The position numbers were made by a program, and so were the translations under genes. From Apiotrichum sp. Y4204 (lineage: Eukaryota > Basidiomycota > Tremellomycetes > Trichosporonales > Trichosporonaceae), in NCBI GenBank assembly GCA_025531455.1, contig JAMYHL010000081.1, positions 103,058 through 167,057 of the forward strand: a stretch of 64,000 bases of DNA. Reading direction: 5' to 3'. Below the pieces are notes generated by a model, which was given only the letters and a program-made list of their open reading frames with translations, was not told the origin of the DNA and did no database searches. Positions 45,307 to 57,506 of the stretch are shown here, piece after piece. Every line of letters begins with the position of its first letter. The stretch's first letter is position 1.

Positions 45307-47819
45307 ATGAAGCCAACGAGGGCTGCAGCCATGGTATGTCTCCAGTGACCCATATCCATGTCCCGTCCCGTTGCTGACCCAGGAACGTTATTCAATCATC
45401 TCGTGTGCTGTTATATAATTGTGCGATTGTGCCGCCCTCGTTTCTGCCTGCTTGCTCGCTATCTCGTCGTGCATCTCCGACGCCGCTGCGATATTGATAC
45501 TGCGATACTTCCTGCTTGCTCCCCTGCATCCCTTGCATGGCATGCACGCACGACCCTGCACCCGAAAAAACAAAAACAAACAACAATCTCAAAAACAAAC
45601 AGCGTAACCCTAGCCCGCGAAAAGGCGGACAACGGGTGCTCCCCACCCCTACATCACTCTCCCCATCCAAACAGCGCTCTCCACCAGAGCCCCGCCTCCC
45701 GCCATCATTCGAGTCGTCCAACTCGAGTCACCTCCCGCCAGCTATTGCAAGTCGGTATACACCAGGTGTCTACACTCCACACTCGCCTTACCGTCCGGGA
45801 GAATACCAGCGGTCGGAATGTGCACCATCGGAGCGCACGCGGATCGAGCGCCGACTCTTTGACGACGACGAAGACGGCACACCGACACGAAACGGCCACA
45901 GCAGCAGCCCATTGCAGCCCGCTTTCGAGTCCAAAGGCGATACGGACGTCAAGATGGTGTTGCGTAATGGCACGCCTGTGGATCTCATCTCATGGTGGGT
46001 ATTTGTGATTTATTTTTTTCTCCATCCCAATTTTGCCGAAATTGGGGATCTGCGGCGTCGTTGTTGACTCGTGACCCAGGCTGAGGACCAACTTTCACCA
46101 CCAGCCACCACCGCACACGCCAGTGACATCGTTCATGTCGCTGGCTCATATCCACCACCTGCTGCAGGAGCGTTTCCCGCGCGTGCAGGGCATGGCTGAA
46201 CTGCATCGTGCCGTGCTCGTGGCCTTCCCCCACTCGGAGTGGGAAGAGTCGCCCGACAACCAGGAGCCGCCGATCATGCGTGGTCTTGTATGGCACGGGC
46301 GGGATGTGGCTGAGGACGATCCCATCACTCCCGGGCGACCATCGCGTGGTGCGCGCCGTCGCGATGGCGGCCGCAACAGCGGCAGTCCACCGAACTCGCC
46401 ACTCATGAGTCCTGTGTCGAGCGCCCATCGCCAGATGCCCGACACTCCTGCACGCAGTGTTCTGGACGAGTTTGCAGAGCTCGCAACGAGGACACCGGTG
46501 GTCAAGGAGCAAAACATGAACTCTGAGCGTGGCAAGGCGGCTGCATACGCGCTCTCCATGGCATGCAGCTCGGTCGACCGTAGCTGGGACCGTCGTGCGC
46601 GGAAGCGTCGCGCCTCGGGGTCTCCGGAGCACGGCCGCCGCAGGGCTGTCACGCCGGATGCGCTCCAGGAGCTACTCAATGCTGCTGAAGCTGTCGAGGG
46701 TTCGCCACTAAACACCGTCCTATACAAGGAGCGCGGGCTCAAGCGACGGCGCACCATTGGCGAGTCGAACGGCACGTCGATCGATCAGCGCCGCAACCGG
46801 TCGGCGCGGGGGACCGCCTCGCCGAAGATTAAGGGACTATCATTGCTGCCCGAGCGGGAACCGCACCTGGGTTCCGGCGACGAGGATGAACCGGTTTCGC
46901 CGCTAGCGTCGGAGGAGTCTGGTGTGTCCCAGATGGTTATGGGCCAGCCTTGGCGGCGCGGCCATGCGTCATCAACGACCTCACAGCTCTCCGCCATCTC
47001 TGAAAGTATCCCGCTGGCGCCGGCTCAGGTAGCGCCGACCAAGGGGGCCGGCCGCAAGGTGAACGAACTCCCGACCTCCACCCAAGGCCAGTTCCCTGGC
47101 GTTGACTGCAAGCCGCCGTACCCGTATCACGAGATGATCCGGCACGCGATCGAGAACGCCCCCGATCGCAAGTTGCAGCTTGCGCAAATCTACTCGTCCA
47201 TAGCGGACCGGTTCCCCTTCTTCAAGACGTTGGATGAGAAGAAGACGGCCGGGTGGCAGAACTCAATCCGGCACAATCTTAGTCTAAAGTGAGTGGACAC
47301 TGTGGTCGCTACTGACGTGGCAGAAAGATGTTTGTCCGCGTCAACAAGGCGGACGGCGCACCGGATGAGACGGGTGGAAAGGGCGGCTGGTGGACGGTGC
47401 AGCCTGGCGTCCCGGACGAAGGCCGGCCGGGGCGAAAGGCCAAGGCAAAGCGAGCCAAGGATACTGCAACCGAGGCTGGTAGTGCGGCCACAAGTGTGGC
47501 CGGTACGCCAGTACCGTCTGGGCCGTCTCTCCCCGCCTCACAGACAATTGTCCCGGACACGCCAGAGGTCAAGTCCGAGTCGAAGCCCGTGGCGTTGGCA
47601 CCCAAGTCGGAGCCGCGGCCGACGAGCAGTGTCAAACCGCTCGCACCCGCGCCGACATCGCGGTCGTTGCAGCCGTCTCCACGAGCGCCCGCCCAGCCAT
47701 CACGTCCACTAGCTGCTGGCTCGCAGCGTGCGGCCCTAGCGCCCGCCCCCGCGTCACCGACCCCGGCGTCCACATCTATGATCAAGTCGGACCCTGTCCT
47801 GCATGCCCAAGAGGCGTAG
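45307..47819 (+). CDS. Forkhead-domain transcription factor
   Basis: Nuclear winged-helix regulator. Four exons in my model: 45307-45333, 45603-45994, 46080-47288, 47324-47819, giving 707 residues. The forkhead domain is complete across the last intron: [64 protein letters not shown] (about residues 480-570). The long N-terminal part has a conserved-looking block (VDLISWLRTNFHH and [16 protein letters not shown]) and many Ser/Pro sites, but no FHA domain. The C terminus is Pro/Ala/Ser-rich. The first exon is uncertain: MKPTRAAAM is in phase with the second exon, yet an upstream ATG at 44858 could start the protein through more exons. Relationship to Fkh or Hcm1 types cannot be settled by eye. 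Confidence 0.85.
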
Positions 47820-50693
47820 CGGAATGGGTTGAGCTGACTTGATGGTCTGTCTAGGGGAACTAGTGGACCTGGTAGATCAAAACCCCGACACAATGGACTT
47901 GCGGATGGACACTACGTGTCATGCCCTCGCCCCCCACACCCTCGCTCCCACGCCCGCGTCGCTGTTGTTATCTGTTGATTTAAAGTACGGAGCCCTTGTT
48001 GCGACCTATGCACTGCATTTTGTACAGCGTGAGGCGGATAGTGACAGAATGGGCTTGTCGTGACAGCACTCACACGTCCGGGATGGTTGAATGACGGCAG
48101 GCTGAGACTGGGGGACGCCAACAAAGAGATCAACGACGTGACAATAAAGGCAGAACTCCAATGACGTCATTGTAAACAAAGGCATCCCAAACAACACCAG
48201 CCAGCCAAAAATTCTACTGCGCACTGTGTCTCTATTTTGTCAGCTTTGTTCTCGGCCCTCGGCCGCCATCTTTTATGCACACACAATGGGATCAGCGGCG
48301 TTAGAGCAATCATGACGATCCATATTTAGTGCGACACCGGGGGTCGGCACACGCAGGCTGCAGGCTGCTGCCCGCCGGTCATCCATCCACAATAGGACAG
48401 CAGTGAGCGCAACCGATCGTCGCCCGGCGGTGTGTGTGCAGAGAGTGATCGGAAGCGAGGATCAGAATCGAGACTGGAGGATCGAGAATCAGGAAGTCAG
48501 GGAGCATCACGCGTACCCCGCGTGAATCCCATGCCACGCACAGACCGCGGATCGTCTAGACCTGAGATGAGACGCCCAGGGCCAGGGTAGAAGACCAAGT
48601 AGGGCCGCTAAAAATGCTCAGCGCCTCGCGCCTCAGACAGCCAGAGGCGCCAGAAGTCGGCGCTAGTAGCGCTAGTAGCGCTAGTCAGCAGACAACCAGG
48701 GCAACAGGGATTGTCGCAAGATTACCTCAGCTAGAAGGAACGGATCGCACGGAGACGCCGAGGACCGAGATGAAGCAGACGCCGGTCCTCTTAGTCCTGC
48801 ATACCTGCGCATATGCGCATATCATATGTAACCATCTGCCATAAGCAGTCACCAGACACCGACCGGCATACGAGGTACCCAATCCCAATCAATCCGAATC
48901 AATACCACTATATGCAAGACATACAATGCCCCTATCAAAGGCCGTAAGGCCGCCTGACCGCTCGGTCACCGGCATCGGTGGCCGAAGCCAGGCCACCGGC
49001 CAGCTGACGGATGACGAGGAGGCTCAGCTATGTCAGATCCAGTGTACCAGTGTCAGCTTTTGCTACTTTTGTCTACGCTCGATGCTCGACTGGAAAAAAA
49101 AATATCGGAATCGCCCTGAGTACCCGTGTGGCCCTGAGAATCTGTTGATCTGTTGCCTGGCTGCTGGCCGCTGGCCTGCGCCGCTGCCCGCTGATCCGCA
49201 CAAGATTTCTCGTTCCGGCCCGGGAGCCGTGTGCCTTGCGCATTTTGGTAGCCGATCAGCAGAGCACGCGCTAGTAATAGAACGATAGTCGGATCCTTTG
49301 ATCCGTTCCCTTCCCAAAGGACTGGAGATCAGGAGAGGGGCCCGGATGACATGCACGATGCACAACGGAGTTACAGGAGGGGAATGGCACGACCCAGCTT
49401 CGTAGCGCCAGAGCGAGGCATGAGGGCGCATGGGACGAGGGGCCCGAGCCCCCGCCAACGGCGGAGGATCGTGCCATGTCCATGCCGTGGCTGGCCGCCG
49501 GCTGGCCTGCCAAGGCTGGGGGCCTGGGGAAAAGAGCGGGCACCGGAAGAGGGTCTCGTCCGACTCTATTTTTTGGGATTTTTCGGTACTTTTTTATTTT
49601 CCTTGGTGTTTGTGCCTTTGCGCCACTGAACGAAAAAAATCCACGGCGCGTTGAATGGGTGAGGGTTAAGGGTCCAAGGACATCTCTCAGTGGTGATTCT
49701 GTCAATCTTGCATCTGTCATCGGTTCATCTCGGTATCTGGGCAATGTTCGTTCGATTAATGCAAAGGCAACAAGGACACCCAAAGACAACAATGGCAGCG
49801 AGCTTGCATGCATGGATACTCGTATCCTCGAGCGCGAGCAGCAGCAGACAACCACAACACGCAGAGAGTGCAGAGATAATCGGATCGATTGTTCTTTCTC
49901 TCTTCAATCGCATCTCATCCACTTCGGAGCTCATCCGTTGTCCGCAGCGCGCGACACCTTCGAGCTCACCACCTCGTCTGCGCCGGCCGCCATCTCCGCC
50001 GCTACAGTGACATCGGCCTCGGCCTCGCCTTCCCCTGCTCTTCGGTCTTCGCTCCCCGTTGTCCGCGCTCTGTGCTGCTCGGCACCCGGCCTTTGTGTTC
50101 CTGAGAAGCCAACCCAACACAGTCCCAGAACCTCGAAGCATTCCATTCCGACTGCTGGTCTTAAATATACCAACAGACCCGGACCCGAGGCCCAATCCGT
50201 CATTGCCGGGCACTGCTCTCTTGAGGCCGCGTCGACACACGGCACGCAGTGATAGAAGCACAGCACACAGCGCACAGCACACAGCATACAGAACCCCGCA
50301 CACACACGCACGCGTACTCGATAACGACAAGCCCGCCGGCTTTGCACCCACACACACACTCGCTCGATCTTCGGCGCCCGACCGCGCTCGAACTCCTCCA
50401 GCATCGACCCATCGTCCATCCGCCATCCAGTGTCCATCTTCTCTTCGCTCCAACACTGACTTGGACATTGACAACTGACCGCCATCCGCCCCATCAGCCC
50501 CTTTGCCCATTGCTCATTGACAACAACCAGTCACCAGCGCCAGCCAGACCGTCAACGCGTCCAGCTTCCTCCAGCGCTGGCGCCAACTCATTCCCGAACC
50601 CGACACGGCTTTCGCTTGCGGTTTGCTGTCCTTCGCGCCGATCCGTGGCGCCTTCACCCTCTGATCCCTATTCTTATCTACATACCACACACC
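47820..50693. other. Gene-poor stretch of about 2.9 kb
   Basis: Contains the forkhead 3' flank, a 9-bp repeat at 48660-48686, T-rich sequence at 49565-49615 and a C/T/CA-rich stretch at 50240-50690 that is the likely promoter and leader of the next gene. Open frames on both strands lack motifs. No gene is supported. Confidence 0.45.
48660..48686. repeat. Three tandem copies of a 9-bp unit (GCGCTAGTA)
   Basis: Two perfect copies and a third with one change (GCGCTAGTC). It is in non-coding DNA with no apparent role. Confidence 0.85.
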
Positions 50694-53032
50694 ATGAAGT
50701 TCAAGGACATCACCCGCTCGCTTGGCGTCCTCTCGCCGGGAAAGGGAAGACGGCGGCGGGCTTCGGCAGCATCGCAGCTCAGCGTCGCTGGTCCGAGCAG
50801 TCCGGGTCCCAGTACGCTTGGCGTGGGCACGTCACGCCCAGGGAGCCCGACGCGTCCGCCAGTTTCCCCCGGGCGAGGGTCGATGCGCGGCCCAGGAAGT
50901 ATCCGCGCCACATCCACAGGCCGCAAAGGGAGCTACTCGGGAACGACGTCTTCGCGCCGCCGTCGACGCTTGAGCGTATCCATTGGAGAGGCGAGTTGCG
51001 CGATCCCATGCCGCCGCCCACCGGCCGAACGCAAACCGCAGGGCATTCTCCTCAAGAGTTTTGGGCATCGGCGGTCGCCTGGCCCATCAACCCCCATGCG
51101 CGCTATCCAGTACGAAGTCAACGGCGATTCGCGCTCTCGTCCGACATCGTGGGTGACTGTCTCGCCTGATAGCCCGACGATGCGCCCTGCTTCTGAACAT
51201 GCATCCCGCCCGATGGCCCCGCTCGAGCTCGCGGACGCGAGCGAGTCCGACACCGCCATTGTCACCCCCACATCTGTCCGTACACCAGAAAGCGAGCACA
51301 AGGAGCTCGGTGACGCAGCGCCTCCTTCCCGCCCAATGTCCCCCTGTCTCCTCGAGCGCTTGTGTCCGCCTGCCGCGCTAGAGCGGAAAAAATCCATCAC
51401 GAAGAAACCTGCCCCAGGTCGGGTATACGTCTTCGACGTCGTGTCCGAAGAGGCCTGCCTCGCGTCCCCCGCCCAGCCGTCCTCTGCACAGGTGGGCGGA
51501 TTCAGCTCGCCACCAGGCTCTGCTGCAGGTTCGTTGCTCGCGTCTTCAGGACAAGGGGTAGGCACAGGAGCCTCAGACACGGTCGCTGCGCGTGCTGCAC
51601 GGACCGCGCGTCTCGCGACGAGCGCACAACGCGCCCCCCTCGCGTTTCGCACTTCGCCGTGGATGCGCGTCGTCATGGACGTAATCTTCCTCTTCTCCCA
51701 TGTCACCCTGCTACCGCGCATGTTCGTGCCCTGCCGGCGGCACTCACCGACCGCCACGAAGCCCCGGACGGGCAACGCGCTGTCCAGCGAATGTCCTCCG
51801 GGAGCGACTCACTGCCGGGGGCACATCACAGACGCGACACTCACGCAGGCGCTGCTCGTTGTGCTTTCGATCGTCGTCACTGTTCTCGGATTTGGGAGCC
51901 TGGTCGCATGTATGCCGACGGTGTTGGCACTCTTAGGTCTCGTCCTCCTCGCCGAGGTGATCCAGGGACCGATGACGCGCGAGAGCAACCGCCCAGATGT
52001 TGAGAACGTTGCTGGCGCAGACCGTGAAGCGTGGTTTTTGTGAGTTAACCGTTTGGTGCCCTGAAGCTAACAGCAGTGTCAACGGCGTGGCGGAAACTGG
52101 CACCGGCGCACAGGAGGCGATCGACCATATTCACGGCCTTGTGCGCCGGCCAGTCACGGCCCTCATGAATCGCAGCCTTGGGCTGTGGTTCGACTTTCTC
52201 CAGTCCATCCTCCAGCGCAACCTCTTCCTCCCGACGCGCGATGTGCGCAACGGGTACAAGTACGTGCACGAGGCGATTATGAACTGCACACTCGAGCGCA
52301 TCGTACTCGTCGCGCACTCACAGGGTGGGATCATCGTCTCGGCATGGGTCGACCAGCTCATCGCCGACCTCCCTCCCGCACTCCTCACCCGTGTGGAAGT
52401 GTACACGTTCGGCTCGGCCGCGAGCCATTTTGCCCTCCGCGCCGACGGCGAGGGTGCCTTCGCTCGCGTAGAGCACTTTGCAAATATGCACGACCTCGTC
52501 GCCCAATTTGGTGTGCTTCACTACGCCCGTGGCGGCGCGTACGCCCCCTCCCGGGCGGCCCAGGGCGAGGGCGAGGTCGGAGCAGTGTACGGCCGCTACG
52601 TTGGGCGTGTCTTCGCGCGCAACCGCACCGGTCACATGCTCCTGGATCATTAGTGAGTATTCATATCGCAGTGCTTTCAAAATGTTGGCTGACATCAGTC
52701 TTCACCCGTCAGACTCGATCCTCGATGAGCCGAGCGTGCGCGCCACAAGTAGGTTTGCAGGGTACGTCGGCGGTGGGCACCTTGTCCCGGGAAACGGCCC
52801 CATGCTAGAAAAGGCAGCGCCGCTTCCGGTTGTCGTTCCGGCCCCGCGGGCAGTGTCCGCGCCAGCATCGCAGTCGTCCACCAGCGAACCGAGTAGCAAA
52901 ACGTCGGCTGCCGCGTTCGCGACCACCGTACGGCGGCACACGAGCCGGCGTCGGAAAGACAGTGCATTGGTGGGCGAGGAGGACGCGCGCGCCGCGCTCG
53001 GCAAGGCTGCTGGCACGACGAAGCGCAAGTAG
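50694..53032 (+). CDS. Membrane-associated alpha/beta-hydrolase-like protein
   Basis: Three exons: 50694-52039, 52077-52652, 52699-53032, giving 751 residues. The first 320 residues are Ser/Pro/Arg-rich. A hydrophobic pair of segments follows (WMRVVMDVIFLFSHVTLLP and LTQALLVVLSIVVTVLGFG with further hydrophobic sequence), consistent with two membrane spans. A hydrolase-like domain comes next: EAWFFVNGVAETG, RPVTALMNRSLGLWFDFLQ and RIVLVAHSQGGIIVSAWVDQL. AHSQG is the A-x-S-x-G nucleophile elbow, while VYTFGSAASHF and FANMHDLVAQFGVLHY supply candidate Asp and His positions. A basic tail ends the protein (HTSRRRKD, GTTKRK). Such proteins are widespread in fungi but uncharacterised; a lipase or esterase activity is inference. 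Confidence 0.8.
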
Positions 53033-53494
53033 TATGAGCTGAAGATGTAATATACTGTATGTATACAATAAAGTGACGAGCAGCGGCATGAGTACGAGTA
53101 CCTTGGGTGGTGCGGATACCACACGTTCATAGTGTCGGGCGTTCGTCTGGTATACGGTAGGCCCTCTTCCGTCCATCATATCCCGAGTTGCGCATACAGC
53201 TCCACTCGTTTGGGGCGACTGATAACCGCGAGATCTGTGGTCTTTCGACTTGCGTCTCTTCAGATGTCAGGTGTTTCGGAAACCCGGATTACACAGAGGA
53301 GTGTATAGTGGGAGCTGTGGTGAGAGCGCCGAACACGGGCGCTCTTCCATGCCTCGATCAGGGGTATCGATTTAACTGGGTTCAAGTGACTCGCAGGTGA
53401 TATGAATTTCCCGTCTACCGATCTTAGCGTTTCCACTGAATATGCCATAGTATGAGTAGAGAAAGATCAAACATAGCCACGGAGGGAACACCTG
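53033..53494. other. Intergenic between convergent genes
   Basis: Contains ATACAATAAAG-type possible polyadenylation sequence at 53062-53072 just after the hydrolase-like gene. Nothing else is visible. Confidence 0.5.
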
Positions 53495-55339
53495 CTAACT
53501 GCCTACAAGACTGGAAGTTACGGGTGACCGCGCTCGCAATCTACTGCCGTACCGAAGTAGGAGAAAAGGCGCTGCCGCGAGGACAAAGCCCAGACCTGCG
53601 ACAAGAGACGAGGCGGCCGGATAGCCGAGTGCGATATACATCTGCGCGGTAAAGAGGGGAAAAGTCCCAGATGCGGTGTTCCTCGCAAAACTTTGCGCCG
53701 CTTGCGCCGAGGACGAATACGTCTCATACGCGTCAGCGAGGTAATTACTGTTGTCAGCGGTCGGGCCAGAAGGATACGCAAGACTCACAAGACGCCAAGA
53801 TACATGCAGTAAATGCCCCAGTAAGAGATGCAGAGCATCGTCGCAGGTACCGGCCAAGGGATGGCGGGGCGGCCAGTCCAGGCAAACGCCATCATCCCAG
53901 CTGGGAAGAGGAGGCCGCCTGCCGCCGCCCAGTAAAGGCGGGCTTCCGGCTTCGGGCGTCCGCCACCTGGTGGGGCTGCCGCTGCATACAAGCGCTCTTG
54001 GTGGAATGCGGACATGTATCCAATACCACCTCCAATGGCCATGCACGTTTGGACACTGCCCAATTGCCCCGGCGAGAAACCGTATTGCGCAAAGACCAAC
54101 ATGTTGGACGGTCCACTCAGGAAGATGACGCCCCAGGCAAATCCAATCCACAGTGAGAGCGCGGAGACAATCGGCTCAGTGACGAGGAACTCTACAGTTA
54201 GAGATTACAAACCAAGGGTTCGACATACGGAGTGGGCGAAGAGCTGTGACTCGCAGCTCACGGAGAAGAGACTTGCTCCGACCCAGATCAGAGTAAGCAA
54301 TGTGCTGGATGCCTGTCTCTTTTGTCAGACGTGCAGCGCGACGCTGTAAAAGCGTGTTTGCGCGCGTTTCCTTCAAGAGTGCGAACGTTGTGATGCACGA
54401 GACCGCTGCCAGAATCCCTTGTACTCCAAAGCACCACTGGTATCCCAGGAGTTGCCCCACCCATCCCATGGTAAGGCCACCCAGCGCTTGTCCAATGAAG
54501 ATGATGAGTGCGAATAGGTTCATCGCTGGTCCGCGGTCGTGGGCTCGAAAGAGATCCGCAATGGTGCCGCCTACCATTGAGATGCCGACGCAGGCCACCA
54601 TCCCCTGCTGACAACACGTCAGTGTATGCAAGATTTAATGGCTACGTACAAACCACCGCGTCGCGAGAAAGCCCGAGATGTTATGCGAGAAGATCTGGGG
54701 CAGAAAGAGCAGCGCGTTGCTGAATGGTTAAGACTACTATAAGAGTGACCTTAGCAACTTACATCAATGAGGAGACTTGGTAGATCTCGTTGCGACCAAA
54801 GTTCTCTGACACCGGCGCCAATACCAACGGTGTGGTGCTAGAAGCCACGTTGTACATCATCAACCCAATGAGAAAGTGTAGACGCGAGACGCCAAACCAC
54901 CGCGGGCCCCAAGTCGCCATGATGCTCATGCCAGTTGAGTTGAGCGCGGTGAGTGCTGTGAAGAAGCACGCGGTCAGCACCATTGTGTACTTTTTCCGCG
55001 ATGACCAATTGAACGGAAGCTGGGGTCAGCACGAGCACCGGGACCAAGGGGAGAAAGGGGAGGAGCGGGGGCAGGGGGAGGGGGGTGTCAAGGCCGTGGG
55101 CACGTAGCACTGAATCGAGGTCATCGGTCGAAGTACCAGACGTCAAAGAACTGAAACCCAGGTATTGTCGTCCGTGCAGAAGGCACTCTACTTTCAATCG
55201 CTAACGGCCCGCGGTTGACTCGAAAGACTGATAGTCTTACCTCAGGATCAGCCGGGTCCCAGTCAATGATGACGGTAGATTTATGGCCTGGTACGGTCGA
55301 TGACTCGAGGTGTGCCGTACCGGGTCCCTTGTCGTCCAT
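53495..55339 (-). CDS. MFS transporter, DHA1 drug/polyamine antiporter type
   Basis: Proton-coupled efflux transporter of the plasma membrane by family. Six exons: 55241-55339, 54763-55019, 54650-54719, 54229-54607, 53789-54191, 53495-53747, giving 486 residues. The N-terminal IIDWDPADPE|LPFNWSSRKKYT is the classical DHA1 start. LAPVSENFGRNEIYQ is the motif-A region. ALRPLQ|FLVTEPIVSALSLWIGF opens the second half, and NYLADAYETYSSSAQAAQSF and TFPLFTAQMYIALG close it. This is compatible with 12 membrane spans. The first intron is long (221 nt); the others are mostly 37-43 nt. Tpo-type polyamine transporters and multidrug exporters share this layout, so the substrate is open. Confidence 0.88.
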
Positions 55340-55747
55340 GATGCTGTGGTAAAAAGAGCAACATGTGGAGTGTAGGGGATAGCTAGAGAAATGAGCGAGG
55401 ATCTCTTCTGCGAACTGATGGACAGAAGTCAAAGTCGGGTTTGTGCAAGGTGGGCTTGAAAGCGAAACGCACGACCCCCCCCCCCCCAGCCACAGCAGCC
55501 AATCTCGGCCAAATCCACCAATCTGGTTGCCGATGTGTACAGGCGGGGTTCGATGCGACAGTCCGTCCAACGCGATCAACAATCAATGATGAGGATCCAA
55601 CAAGACGATTGATCCACAACGACAGACTTCAGCACGAGTATCGCGCCCTGAAGCGGACTCCCCTGTACATGTCGTCAAAGCAATGGGAGTACGAAATAAG
55701 TCTTACATCGATCTAATCTGTGTTGTCTACAATGCCGGCCCCTGCGG
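55340..55747. other. Intergenic with poly(C) run
   Basis: Upstream of the MFS gene (minus strand) and downstream of the minus-strand gene at 55748. A run of about 13 C lies near 55475-55487. No gene. Confidence 0.5.
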
Positions 55748-56707
55748 CTACCAATTCATGACCAGCTCCCATCCCTTCTCACTAACAATCTGTCGATATT
55801 CGTCGTGCGTGACAATGCGGATGGCGTTGAGAAGCTGTGCGAGCTCCGCTGGGGGAATGGGCGGCTGGGGTGGTGAAACGGTTCGGGTGAAGTTGACCTG
55901 CTTGCCGATGAGGGCGCGGATCGCTTCTCGGCGTGTCGGCCAATCCGCATTGAGCATGTTCTCTGGCAGGTTGAGCGCAGAGGGAGGAATAGTGTCGACG
56001 CCCACGAGCGTGAAGTGACAGGTCGTGCCTCCGAAACATTCCGACATGGAGTAGACGAGGTCGTTGAGCATGCCCATAGGACGCTCGCCAGGTGGTACGG
56101 TGCTCGAGATGATCCCCGGCCGCTTCTCGGGAGGTGTGATGGTCCGCTCGGGGATGTCGGTGGGAGGGTCGCCCGCGACGCGTTCGAAAGGATTAAAGAT
56201 GAGAGTGAGCTGGGCTTGGCCGATAAAGTAGGCGCTGAAGCTGGTCTCACGCAGCCGCGGGTGACGGGGGTCGAAACTGATCGAGAGTGTCAGCTCTTGC
56301 GTGCCCTGAGGCCGCGCCTGGAGTGATGCAGATGGACGCGTGCTCCAAAACAGGTCGGGGTCGTCCGAGTTGTATGCCGTCAAGTCGATGAAGCGGATGA
56401 GCCTAGTGGCCTTGATGCGACCAGGAATTGTAGGCTTGGGCTCGATGCCATCGTCTATCATTGGTCCCCGGCGTATCGTGTCTACATGACTGAACGTCTG
56501 GAGTAGTGTCGCCGTAGCGGGATTGTCGAGCGGAAAGCTGCCGTTGCACGCATCGTCAACGACTGTCGCGGAGGCGATTGCGGCCGAGACGCCTGGTTTG
56601 GTGATCTCGGCCCAGCGGTCGGCGCCCTCTGGCTCCACGGGGGTAACCATAATGGTGTTCCGTGAGACCGACTTGCGGACTCGGACATGATCAAGATGAA
56701 GCGCCAT
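55748..56707 (-). CDS. Uncharacterised single-exon protein
   Basis: I do not recognise a domain. The frame runs uninterrupted for 319 residues from the ATG at 56707 (MALHLDHVRVRKSVSRNTI) to the stop at 55748. The composition is balanced and globular-looking, without long low-complexity runs, signal peptide or membrane segments. Predicted beta-rich stretches (RLIRFIDLTAYNSDD, AYFIGQAQLTLIF) alternate with loops. The C terminus has the sequence RIVTHDEYRQIVSEKGWELV. This resembles the family of C-terminal 'associated' domains found in lineage-specific fungal F-box-like or ribonuclease-inhibitor-like proteins, but no F-box is visible. The full-length, intron-free frame and normal composition support a real gene. 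Confidence 0.65.
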   Translation of the reverse strand: MALHLDHVRVRKSVSRNTIMVTPVEPEGADRWAEITKPGVSAAIASATVVDDACNGSFPLDNPATATLLQTFSHVDTIRRGPMIDDGIEPKPTIPGRIKATRLIRFIDLTAYNSDDPDLFWSTRPSASLQARPQGTQELTLSISFDPRHPRLRETSFSAYFIGQAQLTLIFNPFERVAGDPPTDIPERTITPPEKRPGIISSTVPPGERPMGMLNDLVYSMSECFGGTTCHFTLVGVDTIPPSALNLPENMLNADWPTRREAIRALIGKQVNFTRTVSPPQPPIPPAELAQLLNAIRIVTHDEYRQIVSEKGWELVMNW

Positions 56708-57506
56708 TGCGGTGGTAGTGACTTTGATACTTTTCGGATGAAGAGATGAGATGGATGCAAACGGTAGTCACCATTTGTCAAAGTTCATTCAGTGTTGAAG
56801 ATCCATCCAAAGTTGTCGGCCAGCGGGTCGGCCAGCCTGTCGTGATCTGTGGGCTCGGCCGTGCTGCTCGACTCCACTCGCTGTTGTTATTCCTGGTTCC
56901 GTTGTAGGCAGAGTGGCCAGCAAGAAAACGTCACACACCCTGTGGATGCCGGCATCGCGGCTTCGACCCTAGATGGTCTCCCACCGCCGTCTCCATTGCC
57001 AGAACGCAGTGGCTGTTGCGTCATAGTACAGTCCAGTCTTCGAGCTTGTGCATGTGCCTCTACTTGTTGAACATCAAAAGGCGCCCCCCAGGACCTAACC
57101 GACGCCATCCGGCCCCCTCCACCTTTTGGCCCTGATGGTCGCAACATCTTGCCAAACACATGACAGAGTGCAATGAGTGGCCAGGGTAGGATCAGAGGTG
57201 ACATGACAATGAGGCGGCCGCTCGTCGTTGCCATCGGTCTCAACGCCCTACAGATGGTCCGAGGCCGACGCCGAGGCACAACGACGGAGCTAGGCCGGAG
57301 ACATCGGCTCAAACTTTGACGCAGGGTCGCCGGAGTATTTACATAGTTTGGGCGCAAGGAACGCGCCTCTCCACCGGCGCAAGTTTTGATCACCATCTCA
57401 TGGTCGCAGCCTCACAGAGCCGGTGTGAGTATCTTGCGCCGCCGCAGCAGAAGACATGGGAACAATAGTGCTACATTGGGGTCTCTAACCGGTCCTCTTA
57501 GTTGTT
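56708..57506. other. Intergenic
   Basis: Upstream region of the uncharacterised gene and downstream region of the transporter gene at 57507. Short frames only; no gene supported. Confidence 0.5.

Noticed and set aside
49271..49855. 194-codon minus-strand frame
   Set aside because: Mixed hydrophobic and basic noise without conserved pattern; the frame lies in T-rich intergenic DNA.
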